Assembly: GCA_910578505.1 (NCBI GenBank)
Contig: CAJTPV010000017.1
Location: 1 to 60,810, forward strand
Direction of reading: 5' to 3'
DNA: 60,810 nucleotides
Source of the DNA: an uncultured Oscillospiraceae bacterium
GTDB taxonomy: Bacteria > Bacillota > Clostridia > Oscillospirales > Oscillospiraceae
The notes beneath the pieces were generated by a model, which saw only the letters and a list, made by a program, of their open reading frames with translations, did no database searches and was not told the DNA's origin. The translations under genes and the position numbers were made by a program. Of the stretch, positions 33,324-41,008 are shown one piece after another (the first letter of the stretch is position 1; each line of letters starts with the position of its first letter).

Positions 33324-34595
33324 TCAAAACATCTCGATATATGCGTCCCGCTCCGCGCCGACCGAGACATATTTAATGGGGCAGCCAACCGCTTTTTCGA
33401 GATACGCGATATAGTCCAGGGCGGTCTGGGGCAGGTCCTCCTTCTTCCGGCACTTCGACACATCGCCGAAGCCGGGCAGATACTCATATACCGGCTTGGC
33501 CCGGTCCAACCGCAGACCGGACGGGAAGTCGGTGGTGCGCACGCCGTCGATCTCGTAGGCCACGCAGACGGGCACCTGCTCCAAATAGCTGAGAACATCC
33601 AGCTTTGTCAGGGCGATCTCCGTAGCGCCCTGGGTCCTGACGCCGTACTTGCTGGCCACGACGTCAAAGCCCCCCACCCGGCGGGGACGGCCTGTAGCAG
33701 CGCCGTACTCGCCGCCGGCTTTTCGAAGCTGCTCCGCCTCATCGCCGAAAAACTCACAGGTAAACGGCCCCTCGCCCACACAGCTGGAGTAGGCCTTCAT
33801 AATGCCGATGGAGCTGTCCAGCTGCCGGGCCGGGATGCCCGCGCCAATCGGCGCGTAGGCCGCGATGGAGGAGGAGCTGGAGGTGTAGGGGAAAATACCG
33901 AAATCAATATCGCGCAGAGCGCCCAGCTGCGCCTCAAAGAGAACATTTTTCCCCTCGTCCGCCGCCTGATTCAGGTATAGGGACGTATCGCAGATATAGT
34001 CCTTCCACGGCAGGCCGAACTCCCGCAGCCACGCCAGCATGTCCGCCGCCTGGATGGCCTCGTGGCCGTAGCCCCGCTCCACGGTCAGATTTTTCCACTC
34101 CACAATATCGCCGACCCGCTCCGCAATCCGCTCCAACTCCAACAAATCGCCCATGCGAAGCGTCTTTTTCATATATTTATCCGCATAAACCGGCGCAATG
34201 CCCCGGCGGGTGGAGCCGAATTTCTTCCCCGCCAGCCGGTCCTCCTCCAGACAGTCCAGCAGCTTGTGGTACGGCATGCAGATGGTGGCTTTGTCGCTGA
34301 TCTTCAGGTTCTCCGGCGTGACGGAGATGCCGCCCTCCCGGAGCCGCTGGACCTCGCCGCACAGATGCTCCACATCGATCACCATACCGGGCCCCAGTAC
34401 ATTGACCGTACCTTCCCGCAGGATGCCGGAGGGCATCAGGTTCAGGATAAAGCGGCCCCGGTCGTTGACCACGGTATGACCGGCGTTGTTGCCGCCCTGG
34501 TAGCGCACAACGACCTCATATTTTTCGCTGAGGAGGTCCACCATCCGGCCCTTTCCTTCATCGCCCCAGTTAATGCCCACGATTGCAGTTAACAT
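33324..34595 (-). CDS. purA: Adenylosuccinate synthetase
   Basis: This 423-residue enzyme joins IMP and aspartate with GTP, the first committed step to AMP. It has the P-loop-like start IVGINWGDEGKGRMVDLLSE, YQGGNNAGHTVV, STRRGIAPVYADK, and the base-recognition part RRVGGFDVVASKYGVRTQG. Length is normal. A GGGGG site precedes the ATG. The upstream region holds two promoters and a terminator, so transcription is probably controlled. Confidence 0.97.
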   Translation of the reverse strand: MLTAIVGINWGDEGKGRMVDLLSEKYEVVVRYQGGNNAGHTVVNDRGRFILNLMPSGILREGTVNVLGPGMVIDVEHLCGEVQRLREGGISVTPENLKISDKATICMPYHKLLDCLEEDRLAGKKFGSTRRGIAPVYADKYMKKTLRMGDLLELERIAERVGDIVEWKNLTVERGYGHEAIQAADMLAWLREFGLPWKDYICDTSLYLNQAADEGKNVLFEAQLGALRDIDFGIFPYTSSSSSIAAYAPIGAGIPARQLDSSIGIMKAYSSCVGEGPFTCEFFGDEAEQLRKAGGEYGAATGRPRRVGGFDVVASKYGVRTQGATEIALTKLDVLSYLEQVPVCVAYEIDGVRTTDFPSGLRLDRAKPVYEYLPGFGDVSKCRKKEDLPQTALDYIAYLEKAVGCPIKYVSVGAERDAYIEMF

Positions 34596-34635
34596 TGTTT
34601 TTTCCCCCGATATCGTAAAAGTTCATGGGTATTGC

Positions 34636-34693
34636 GGTATGGCAAAAGTCACCATACCCCTTATAGCATAACACAAACCGCAGATAAAAACAA
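34636..34693 (-). promoter_or_regulatory. Proximal purA promoter and leader hairpin
   Basis: TTGTTT (34688-34693), 17 bases, TATGCT (34665-34670) on the minus strand, followed by the hairpin GGTATGG/CCATACC (34636-34658) about 40 bases before purA. The -35 overlaps the T-run side of the upstream terminator. Confidence 0.45.
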
Positions 34694-34731
34694 TGCGGGA
34701 TTTGGCCGGGACTGCCAAAATCACGCATTGT
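34684..34731 (-). terminator. Intrinsic terminator upstream of purA
   Basis: On the minus strand ACAATGCG (34724-34731) pairs with CGCATTGT (34690-34697), with extra GATTT/AATC and TGGC/GCCA pairs inside, then TTTTTATC. It would stop transcripts from the distal promoter before purA. Confidence 0.7.
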
Positions 34732-34925
34732 TTTACAGCAGGTGTTGTATGGTTTGCCGAAGGCCCGGCGGCCCCCGTTCTCCGCCGGCGTACGCCTCTC
34801 ATCCGTTCGGTTTTACCGTAAAGATACGTATCACAAAACGGGACAACCGCCACCCAGCCCGGTGACGGTTGTCTGATAAAATAAGTTAAACCCGAGCCGA
34901 CCGCTAATTGCAGCGCCCTACTCTG
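34732..34925 (-). ncRNA. Candidate leader or small RNA between the distal promoter and terminator
   Basis: From the strong promoter at 34932-34960 to the terminator at 34684-34731 about 195 bases carry no protein gene but several stems. These are GACAACCGTCACC with GGTGGCGGTTGTC (13 pairs, 6-base loop, about 34841-34872), GCCGGCGG with CCGCCGG(C), and CGCT/AGCG near the 5' end. AAAACCGAACGG (near 34797-34811) resembles half of a PurR box. It does not match the purine riboswitch, 6S, SRP or tmRNA cores I know. It may be a purA attenuator or an independent small RNA. Confidence 0.4.
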
Positions 34926-34931
34926 TTGTTT

Positions 34932-34960
34932 AGTATACCCGCCCGGACTTGATTTGTCAA
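34932..34960 (-). promoter_or_regulatory. Distal promoter upstream of purA
   Basis: TTGACA (34955-34960), 17 bases, TATACT (34932-34937) on the minus strand, a perfect consensus. The -35 lies inside the palindrome CCGGACTTGA-N4-TCAAGTCCGG, which may serve as operator. Confidence 0.75.
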
Positions 34961-34972
34961 GTCCGGTTTTTT
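34943..34972 (+). terminator. Plus-strand hairpin with T-run over the distal promoter
   Basis: CCGGACTTGA (34943-34952) and TCAAGTCCGG (34957-34966) form a perfect 10-base-pair stem with loop TTTG, followed by six T. It is a model intrinsic terminator for plus-strand transcripts, but no plus-strand gene ends here. Confidence 0.65.
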
Positions 34973-35014
34973 AGTCAGCAAAACGATTTTTTTCCGCTAA
35001 CCTCTTGCAATCCG

Positions 35015-35185
35015 TATTACCCCACTGAAAAGTGGGGTAATATAGAGAGGAAGACATAGACTGCGGCAGGCTACGGGGTGTTGGCGCGCCCCGTAGCCCT
35101 GTACGAGTGATAGGGCACTCAGCACAGCAATCTATATTGCACCACGGATGTATTATACCCATTCCCGCTCCATTTTGCAAGCGGG
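35015..35185 (+). ncRNA. Candidate structured RNA: run of hairpins upstream of the broken LRR gene
   Basis: Within 170 bases there are four hairpins. TATTACCCCACT-GAAA-AGTGGGGTAATA (12 pairs, GNRA loop, 35015-35042). GGCTACGGGG/CCCCGTAGCC (35069-35098). GAGTG/CACTC extended by CTGT/ACAG (35099-35127). CCCGCT/AGCGGG (35164-35185). AATATAG (35039-35045) can alternatively pair with CTATATT (35132-35138) to enclose the middle two. A fifth, CCGGGGCGG/CCGCCCCGG, lies at 35269-35312. No protein gene is evident. It could be a leader, a transposon end or an independent RNA. Confidence 0.4.
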
Positions 35186-35359
35186 ATATTGCCGTGCGTT
35201 CGCATGAGAAGGAAAGCGGTGTTGAGTTGGAAGGACTCGGCATCGCGTTTATGTTTTCCGGTAGCGGCCCGGGGCGGGATTTCACCTCCATACCTTCCTT
35301 TCTCCGCCCCGGTGTCCGTCTGCTGGAATTTTTGTGAATTTGAGGAGGTAAAGAAGGGT

Positions 35360-36215
35360 ATGAGAAAACGAATATGGGCGACGGTTCTGGCACTGTGCTT
35401 AGTGCTGGGATTGGTGCCGGGGACGGCATGGGCGGACTACGATTCGTGGAAAGAATACGATCTTGGGCAAGTGAAGTGCAAGGAGGGATACGAAACTGCT
35501 TATTTGTCTTATGAAGAAAATGAGCAGGGCGGTATCACAATTACCAGTGTACATCCGCAGAGTATTGGCGCTGTCATGCTGGGGACAGTACCTGGGTCTC
35601 TTGATTTGACAATCCCGGATTCGATTGATGGGAAACCAGTAACCTGTATAGGCCATGATGCGCTGCACGACTGTCCCTGGGCCACCAATGTTTTGAAGAT
35701 TCCAGACACAGTTACAACGATTGGAGAAGGTGCCTTTACCTACTGTCCAATATCTGGACTTATACTGCCTGCGAGCCTGACTACCCTGGACGATTATGCA
35801 CTTCACGGCATCAATGAATTGCAAATGTACGAGATACCGGAGGGTAATCCCAATTTCTCTAGTATTGACGGCGTGTTGTTCAACGGAGACAAAACACATC
35901 TGATTGATTATCCGGTTGCAAGACTAGGCAGCAGTTACCAGATTCCTGATGGCGTTACGCATGTTGAAAAACTTGATAGCGAAAACATTACAAAAATCAT
36001 GATTCCGGAGAGTCTGGAATCCGGAGATTTTAGCTCTGTCATAAATTTAACCGAATTTACCGTTGAGGAGGGAAACAAAACTTTTTTCCTCTCTTGATGG
36101 GGTGCTGTTTAATGCCGACCAAACAGAACTGCTCAGGTATCCGGTTGAAGTTGTAAAAAACAGTCCGAGAAAAGCAGGGCCGTCCCGAAAGGGGCGGCCC
36201 TGCGTAAAGGTGTAA
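35360..36215 (+). pseudogene. BspA-like leucine-rich-repeat secreted protein, frameshifted and truncated
   Basis: The ATG at 35360 behind GAGGAGG opens a signal peptide (MRKRIWATVLALCLVLGLVP GTAWA). LRR_5-type repeats follow (VLKIPDTVTTIGEGAF; LILPASLTTLDDYALHG; YEIPEGNPNFSSIDGVLFN). The frame stops at 36097 after EEGNKTFFLS. Removing one T from the run of six at 36082-36087 restores SLDGVLFNADQTELLRYPVE V, a match to the earlier GVLFN repeat. The restored frame ends at 36215 after unrelated sequence, so the 3' part is also lost. Either a pseudogene, or a slippage-controlled or mis-sequenced site. Confidence 0.75.
36174..36203. terminator. Hairpin after the LRR remnant
   Basis: GCAGGGCCG (36174-36182) with CGGCCCTGC (36195-36203), 12-base loop. 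No T-run; possibly a transcription end or a repeat. Confidence 0.4.
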
Positions 36216-36288
36216 GCATCAAATCTAACAGCCAGCGTATAAAAATCTCCACCATGGTGCGAATGCACTTAGGATGCTTCATGTTTTG

Positions 36289-37515
36289 TCACTCGCCATA
36301 CTGGTCGCCAGGTTCATCGGATTCTGTGTTCAGTATAGTATCCGCCTTGTCTATCAATTCTCGGGCAGCGCGTTCCAGTTCGGACGGCTGCTGTTTGTAC
36401 GCGGATGCCGCGAGACCAGACGCCCGTCTTTTCTTTTTGCAGCCCAAACTGGTCAAATTTTCGTAGTTCGTTTGGATCATCTGGAACACGTATTCCTGGT
36501 CGACATCAAGGCCGCCGGCCGCATCCCTTATGATGGCCCTGAGTTCCAGCTCGTTGGGAAGCGCGGGGTATTGGTACTTGATATTCTTGTCTTCCAGCAA
36601 CTCGTGGAAAAATCCTATAAGCAGGTTCGCGGGCGGCTTTCCGTCCATCCCGTAGCCCCTGGAGATCAGGGACAGGTTGTTGTCGAAGTTGGGGGCCATG
36701 GACAGTATCTCGCCGGTCTCCCGGTCGCGCAGGATCCCGTAGTTTTCCGTATGCCTGTCCGGGTTCAATGTCAAGGCGTCCATGAAGAGGATGTCCAAGT
36801 ACTGCCGCTCCAGGCTCTTGCCGAAACTTCTCAGTACCTCATAGTTGCGGCCATAGTCTTCGTCGTCCTGTACGAGGTATCTCATTGGCTCGAAGTTCGT
36901 CTTCCCTGCCGTGAAGTCCGGGGTGGCCGTGTACCCGCCTTTGGCATAATATTCGGCGGCAGGGAGTCCCATTTTGTCGCAGAGCCTGTAGATGAAGATT
37001 TCCGAAAACCGTTCTTTCGGGGTACTGGCCTTGAACATCGTCCAACCGCCGTTCACCAGACGCCAGCATTTTTCGAAGCTGCCGGTATTGGTCAGTTCCG
37101 GCGTCGGCGTGTTGAGTTGGTGGTATGAGAATTCCTTCGCGAAGTCGCCGACGCCGCAGCGCAGCGCCACGTCCGCAAAGTAGTCCTTCGAGAAGAGAAC
37201 CTGGTTCCAGGACACGTTTTCACCGTCTATCCGTATCCAATAGTTATCCGTGACCGTGGCGCCATGGACGCGCAGTGCCGTGTTCAGATCCGAAGTGTCG
37301 CCGAGCCGGAGGATCCGTTTCAGGACGCGGCTGTTCGTCCTATGTCGGTCGACGGCACGGTGCTCCAGCCAGTCTACGAGATCGCCGCTGCGCCGGAAAC
37401 ATAATGGCGTACGGTTTTCCAGGATCGGCGTCACCCGGCTTCCGTCGAAGCGGGCGACAGGCGTGTCTCCACTCATAACGTATCCGGTAATGGGTTTTTT
37501 GGCATTTTTGGACAT
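36289..37515 (-). CDS. HipA-like kinase-domain protein
   Basis: A 408-residue protein with the C-terminal HipA kinase signature: FMDALTLNPDRHTENYGILR (catalytic Asp, Asn) and MAPNFDNNLSL (metal-binding Asp). Upstream is a nucleotide-loop region (GGWTMFKASTPKERFSEIFI). The N-terminal 150 residues have no recognised domain and include a DNA-binding-like short stretch. HipA toxins phosphorylate translation factors and pair with a small antitoxin. Here the gene just upstream (37534-37699) is only a fragment, so the presumed partner is broken. Base composition is lower in GC than in purA or gdhA, suggesting transfer. Confidence 0.75.
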   Translation of the reverse strand: MSKNAKKPITGYVMSGDTPVARFDGSRVTPILENRTPLCFRRSGDLVDWLEHRAVDRHRTNSRVLKRILRLGDTSDLNTALRVHGATVTDNYWIRIDGENVSWNQVLFSKDYFADVALRCGVGDFAKEFSYHQLNTPTPELTNTGSFEKCWRLVNGGWTMFKASTPKERFSEIFIYRLCDKMGLPAAEYYAKGGYTATPDFTAGKTNFEPMRYLVQDDEDYGRNYEVLRSFGKSLERQYLDILFMDALTLNPDRHTENYGILRDRETGEILSMAPNFDNNLSLISRGYGMDGKPPANLLIGFFHELLEDKNIKYQYPALPNELELRAIIRDAAGGLDVDQEYVFQMIQTNYENLTSLGCKKKRRASGLAASAYKQQPSELERAARELIDKADTILNTESDEPGDQYGE

Positions 37516-37533
37516 AACGAGACCCGCCTCCTT

Positions 37534-37699
37534 TCAAGAATAGTATATCATACGGATTGGATCTGTGCAATCCGTTGGTGGCAGATCTGGGGGAAAGGAA
37601 ATCACGGCAAAGGTCCCATCCCTGGCCGTCACGATCCCGCGGTCGAAGTAACGGTGGACCACGTCGGCGCCTGGGATATCGTCCTTCAATGGTGTGGCA
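37534..37699 (-). pseudogene. C-terminal fragment of the HipA partner gene
   Basis: The translation ATPLKDDIPGADVVHRYFDR GIVTARDGTFAVISFPPDLP P runs to a stop at 37534, 18 bases before the kinase start. Its 5' end is missing: sequence upstream of 37700 is the upp coding region, read in another frame. The layout suggests a small gene co-transcribed with the HipA-like kinase that was cut when the cassette joined the upp locus. Family not recognised. Confidence 0.55.
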
Positions 37700-38335
37700 T
37701 TACTTTGTGCCGAATATCCGGTCTCCGGCATCCCCCAGGCCGGGGACGATGTAGCCCTTTTCGTTGAGATGGCTGTCCACCGCGCCGCAATAAATATCCA
37801 CATCGGGATGGTCCTTCTGTATCCGCTCAATGCCGCAGGGGGCCGCCAGCAAAACCATGAGCTTGATGTTTGCGCAGCCGTATTCCTTCATAAAGCCAAT
37901 TGCCGCAGAAGCGGAGCCGCCGGTAGCCAGCATGGGGTCAACGATCAGAACATCCCGGCTGGCGATGTCCTGCGGCATTTTGCAGAAATATTTGACTGGT
38001 TCCAACGTCTCTTCATCGCGGTATAGACCAATGTGCCCAACCCGCGCCGACGGGACCATGCGGAGAACGCCGTCCACAAGCCCAAGTCCAGCCCGCAGAA
38101 TGGGCACAATCGCAAATTTCTTGCCCCGCAGCGTGGGAGCGGTAGTCTTGCAGATAGGGGTTTCCACTTCCTTTACCGTCAAGGGGAGGTCGCGGGTGGC
38201 TTCGTAAGTCAGCAGCATGCCGATTTCCGATACCAGCTCCCGGAATTCCTTCGTGGACGTATTTTTGTCCCGAAGAATTGTCATTTTGTGCGCTACTAAT
38301 GGATGATTGATGATGTGTACTTTATCGCTATACAT
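37700..38335 (-). CDS. upp: Uracil phosphoribosyltransferase
   Basis: This 211-residue enzyme salvages uracil with PRPP to UMP. Family blocks: HPLVAHKMTILRDKNTSTKE FR, VPILRAGLGLVDGVLRMVPS AR, the PRPP loop VLIVDPMLATGGSASAAI and the uracil-binding C-terminus GYIVPGLGDAGDRIFGTK. AGGAGG precedes the ATG; a promoter lies at 38380-38408. Confidence 0.97.
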   Translation of the reverse strand: MYSDKVHIINHPLVAHKMTILRDKNTSTKEFRELVSEIGMLLTYEATRDLPLTVKEVETPICKTTAPTLRGKKFAIVPILRAGLGLVDGVLRMVPSARVGHIGLYRDEETLEPVKYFCKMPQDIASRDVLIVDPMLATGGSASAAIGFMKEYGCANIKLMVLLAAPCGIERIQKDHPDVDIYCGAVDSHLNEKGYIVPGLGDAGDRIFGTK

Positions 38336-38379
38336 TATATTTCTCCTCCTACCGGCGCATACATCACAAATGTACTCAC

Positions 38380-38408
38380 ATCATACTACGAAAGAGAGGA
38401 AAACGCAA
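38380..38408 (-). promoter_or_regulatory. Promoter of upp
   Basis: TTGCGT (38403-38408), 17 bases, TATGAT (38380-38385) on the minus strand, 44 bases before the start. Confidence 0.55.
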
Positions 38409-38502
38409 TAAAAATCAGCGACAAACGGACGCTGGCCCTGCGGGGGTATCCTACCGGCTGCGAGCGCGTCCTGCCAGCCTCCACGGCGGCGAATCTATTC
38501 CC

Positions 38503-39024
38503 CTAACTTTCGAGATATTTCACAATTGGTTCAATATATTTTTTGTCCGAAATATCATAAGACGAAGAAATCATTTTTATCATAACCCGCTCTGCATCAG
38601 TTTTGTCTTTTTTTGCCTTGAGCGTTTGGATAAACATCCTCATCATGAGCTTGGATGGAGCAGACATCTTTTCATAATTGAATCCTCCTGGACAATAAAA
38701 TGTTTTCACCTTTTCTCTCTCTGCTTCATTGAAATTCTGTTTGAGAGCTTCTTCAATTCCCGGACTGTGTATCGGGCTTCCTCCAACACAAAATGCAATC
38801 AGCTTTTTGCCTGCCCATTTGTCTATATTTCCCTTAAACCAACTGATTTTGCTGATCCGGCCCGCACATGCCCAGCCTCCAAAAACCACTGCCCCATATG
38901 CAGTAAAGTCTCTCTTTTTTGCGGCGCATAGCTCAAGGCAATCTGCTCCCGTCGCCTCTGCTATCCATTCGGCATACTGCTTTGTAAATCCTGTTTGTGA
39001 ATTGTAAATTACGATAGCTTTCAT
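38503..39024 (-). CDS. Flavodoxin-like protein
   Basis: 173 residues with a flavodoxin start (MKAIVIYNSQTGFTKQYAEW IAEATGAD), where YNSQTGFT is the phosphate loop for FMN, and VVFGGWACAGRISKISWFKG. The second half (MMRMFIQTLKAKKDKTDAER) is basic. It probably carries electrons or acts as a flavin-dependent reductase. It follows a MarR regulator by 90 bases on the same strand. Both genes are clearly AT-richer than the surrounding core genes, pointing to recent acquisition. Confidence 0.85.
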   Translation of the reverse strand: MKAIVIYNSQTGFTKQYAEWIAEATGADCLELCAAKKRDFTAYGAVVFGGWACAGRISKISWFKGNIDKWAGKKLIAFCVGGSPIHSPGIEEALKQNFNEAEREKVKTFYCPGGFNYEKMSAPSKLMMRMFIQTLKAKKDKTDAERVMIKMISSSYDISDKKYIEPIVKYLES

Positions 39025-39113
39025 CTATCTAAACCCTCCTCGCAGCGATATTTCCAATCGTGATTTTTCCTGTAATAAAGGGGACAATAGTCAAGGTTAT
39101 CAGCAATACTTTC

Positions 39114-39599
39114 TTACTTTTTTCCAACCTCCTTCTCCAGTTTTTCTATTCCCGCATACAGCTTTGATAAAAGGATAAACAAGGTTTCAATTTCGTTATC
39201 TGTGTAGACATCAAAAAGGCAGCTCAATTCCTTCTGGTAGTGAGAAAAGTCCTTCTGAAAATAGTTGTTGGCTTTTTCCTCAAGACAGATACACATGGCT
39301 CTTGAATCCTGTGGACTTTGCCGAATCGTGATAAAGCCCTTTTTCACTAGAATATCAGCTATCTTCTTAATGTTTTGCCTTGAGCAGCCTAACAGATTTC
39401 CTAGCTGGGTAAAAGTTAATTCCTCTTTTGATTGCCTGACGACCGAAAGCAGCATAAATTGCTTTAGCGATACCTCTGGAATATGATTATCAAACAGCGT
39501 TTGCAGCCTGTTTTCAGCAATGAATAGTGTACTGAAAATGGCTTTTCTTTGATTCTCCTTAGTGGTTGAAAATTTTGTAATCAAACTGTCTAAATCCAT
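39114..39599 (-). CDS. MarR-family regulator
   Basis: 161 residues with the winged helix LTFTQLGNLLGCSRQNIKKI ADILVKKGFITIRQSPQDSR A. The N- and C-terminal helices form the dimer. AGGAGG precedes the ATG at 39599. Two similar inverted repeats over its own promoter predict autoregulation, and the flavodoxin-like gene downstream is the likely target. Confidence 0.92.
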   Translation of the reverse strand: MDLDSLITKFSTTKENQRKAIFSTLFIAENRLQTLFDNHIPEVSLKQFMLLSVVRQSKEELTFTQLGNLLGCSRQNIKKIADILVKKGFITIRQSPQDSRAMCICLEEKANNYFQKDFSHYQKELSCLFDVYTDNEIETLFILLSKLYAGIEKLEKEVGKK

Positions 39600-39613
39600 G
39601 CGAACCTCCTTTG

Positions 39614-39660
39614 GTAACTTGTTACTCTTTAATTATAGCAACAAGTTGCTTTTTTGTCAA
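39614..39660 (-). promoter_or_regulatory. MarR promoter with two operators
   Basis: TTGACA (39655-39660), 17 bases, TATAAT (39632-39637) on the minus strand. One dyad, GCAACTTGTTGC, fills the spacer (39638-39649); a second, GTAACAAGTTAC, lies in the leader (39614-39625). They differ mainly at one position per arm. Confidence 0.8.
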
Positions 39661-39850
39661 TGGCTCCATGATCAACTACTGTCTGGAGATCCGCAGTTGC
39701 CAAATCTGGCTGCAAATCGCTCTTTCCTTTCGTTACATTTACAGCAGCCTGGTGTCAAAATAGCAGGATGACAGCAAAAAAGCAGGCGCGTATTAATTAA
39801 AATTTGACTTACTACTTCGATTTATTTAATTCCTCGCGAGAAACAAACCA

Positions 39851-39879
39851 TTGACGAGCGGGGCAAAATGCCTTATAAT
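39851..39879 (+). promoter_or_regulatory. Promoter of the LacI-type gene
   Basis: TTGACG, 17 bases, TATAAT, ending 41 bases before the start. Confidence 0.75.
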
Positions 39880-39920
39880 ACAATCAATTGTGCAGACCTA
39901 TATAAATTGGAGGGAGTCCC

Positions 39921-40925
39921 ATGGGAAAACCGGTTCGAATGGCGGACATTGCGGAAAAACTGGACATCAGCGTGGTGTCCGTTTCCAAGGCGCTGGCGGG
40001 AAAGCCGGGCGTCAGCGAGGAGATGCGGGCGAAAATCGTAGCCCTTGCCCAGCAGATGGGATACGAAAGCGGTAAGACCAGGCTGGACAGCGACAGGGCC
40101 GGAAACATCGGCGTGTTGGTGGCGAACCGCTTTTTTGAAGATAACGCTTTTTATACCAATCTCTACCGCTCCCTGGTGATCCAGAGCGGCGAGGAGGGGT
40201 ATACGTGCATGATCGAGATTGTTTCGCAGGAGGCGGAGCAAGAGCCCCGGCTTCCGGCTCTGGCGGCGGGGAGAAAGGTAGACGGCCTGGTGGTCATGGG
40301 AAATCTGGCGGTGCCCTATATCATGGCGCTGCAGGCGTGCGGCATCCCAGGCATTCTGCTGGACTTCAACATTCCGGGCCAGCCGCTGGACTGCGTCCTC
40401 AGCGACAACGTGGACGGCGGCTATACCATGACCCGGCATCTGCTGGACAGAGGATATACGGAGATCGGTTATGTGGGCTCGATCCTGTCCACCTCCAGTA
40501 TTATGGAGCGGTACTTAGGCTATCAGCGCGCCCTGCGGGGGGCGGGCATCGTGCCGGAGGAGGCGTGGCGCATCGAGGACCGGGACGGGGACGGGCGGTT
40601 CATCCCCATCCGGCTGCCGGAGAGGCTGCCCAGGGCCTTTGTCTGCGATTGTGACGAGGTGGCTTTTCGCCTGATCGAGGTCCTGCGGCAGAGAGGGCTC
40701 CGGGTGCCGGAGGACGTGGCCGTGTGCGGATATGACGACTACCTCTTTGCCACCCTCTCCAATCCGAACCTCACCACGTATCGGGTGGATGTGGAGCGCA
40801 TGGCCGCGGTTGCGGTGAAGCGGCTTGGCCGGAAACTGCGGCAGGAACAGGAGGAACAACTCTCCTGCATCGTGCCGGGAAAACTGGTGGTGAGGGAGAG
40901 CTCCGGCGCAGCCGTCACGGCGTGA
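39921..40925 (+). CDS. LacI-family transcriptional regulator
   Basis: This 334-residue protein has the LacI headpiece VRMADIAEKLDISVVSVSKA LAGKPGVSEEMR and hinge, then a periplasmic-binding-type sugar domain (NIGVLVANRFFEDNAFYTNL; VDGLVVMGN; AVCGYDDYLFATLSNPNLTT Y). The typical Asp-Asn-x-x-Gly (SDNVDGG) is present. It sits convergently beside the decayed glycoside locus and was probably its regulator. The gene looks intact, unlike most of that locus. Confidence 0.93.
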   Translation: MGKPVRMADIAEKLDISVVSVSKALAGKPGVSEEMRAKIVALAQQMGYESGKTRLDSDRAGNIGVLVANRFFEDNAFYTNLYRSLVIQSGEEGYTCMIEIVSQEAEQEPRLPALAAGRKVDGLVVMGNLAVPYIMALQACGIPGILLDFNIPGQPLDCVLSDNVDGGYTMTRHLLDRGYTEIGYVGSILSTSSIMERYLGYQRALRGAGIVPEEAWRIEDRDGDGRFIPIRLPERLPRAFVCDCDEVAFRLIEVLRQRGLRVPEDVAVCGYDDYLFATLSNPNLTTYRVDVERMAAVAVKRLGRKLRQEQEEQLSCIVPGKLVVRESSGAAVTA

Positions 40926-40951
40926 GCCGTACGATGGCTAATAAAAAGGTA

Positions 40952-40991
40952 ACAGCAGGCTAAACCATGCGGCTTGGCCTGCTGTCTTTTT
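40952..40991 (+). terminator. Terminator of the LacI-type gene
   Basis: ACAGCAGGC (40952-40960) with GCCTGCTGT (40977-40985), then CTTTTTG. Confidence 0.85.
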
Positions 40992-41008
40992 GCGTCCGCG
41001 TCATGGGT

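Noticed and set aside
34596..34975. Purine riboswitch or 6S RNA upstream of purA
   Set aside because: The conserved purine-aptamer segments are absent, and the ends do not form the long closing stem expected of 6S RNA.
35189..35359. N-terminal extension of the leucine-rich-repeat protein
   Set aside because: A clear GAGGAGG site and signal peptide begin at 35360; the upstream codons lie in hairpin-forming sequence.
38303..38506. Small plus-strand frame between upp and the flavodoxin gene
   Set aside because: No ribosome site or domain; it covers the upp promoter on the other strand.
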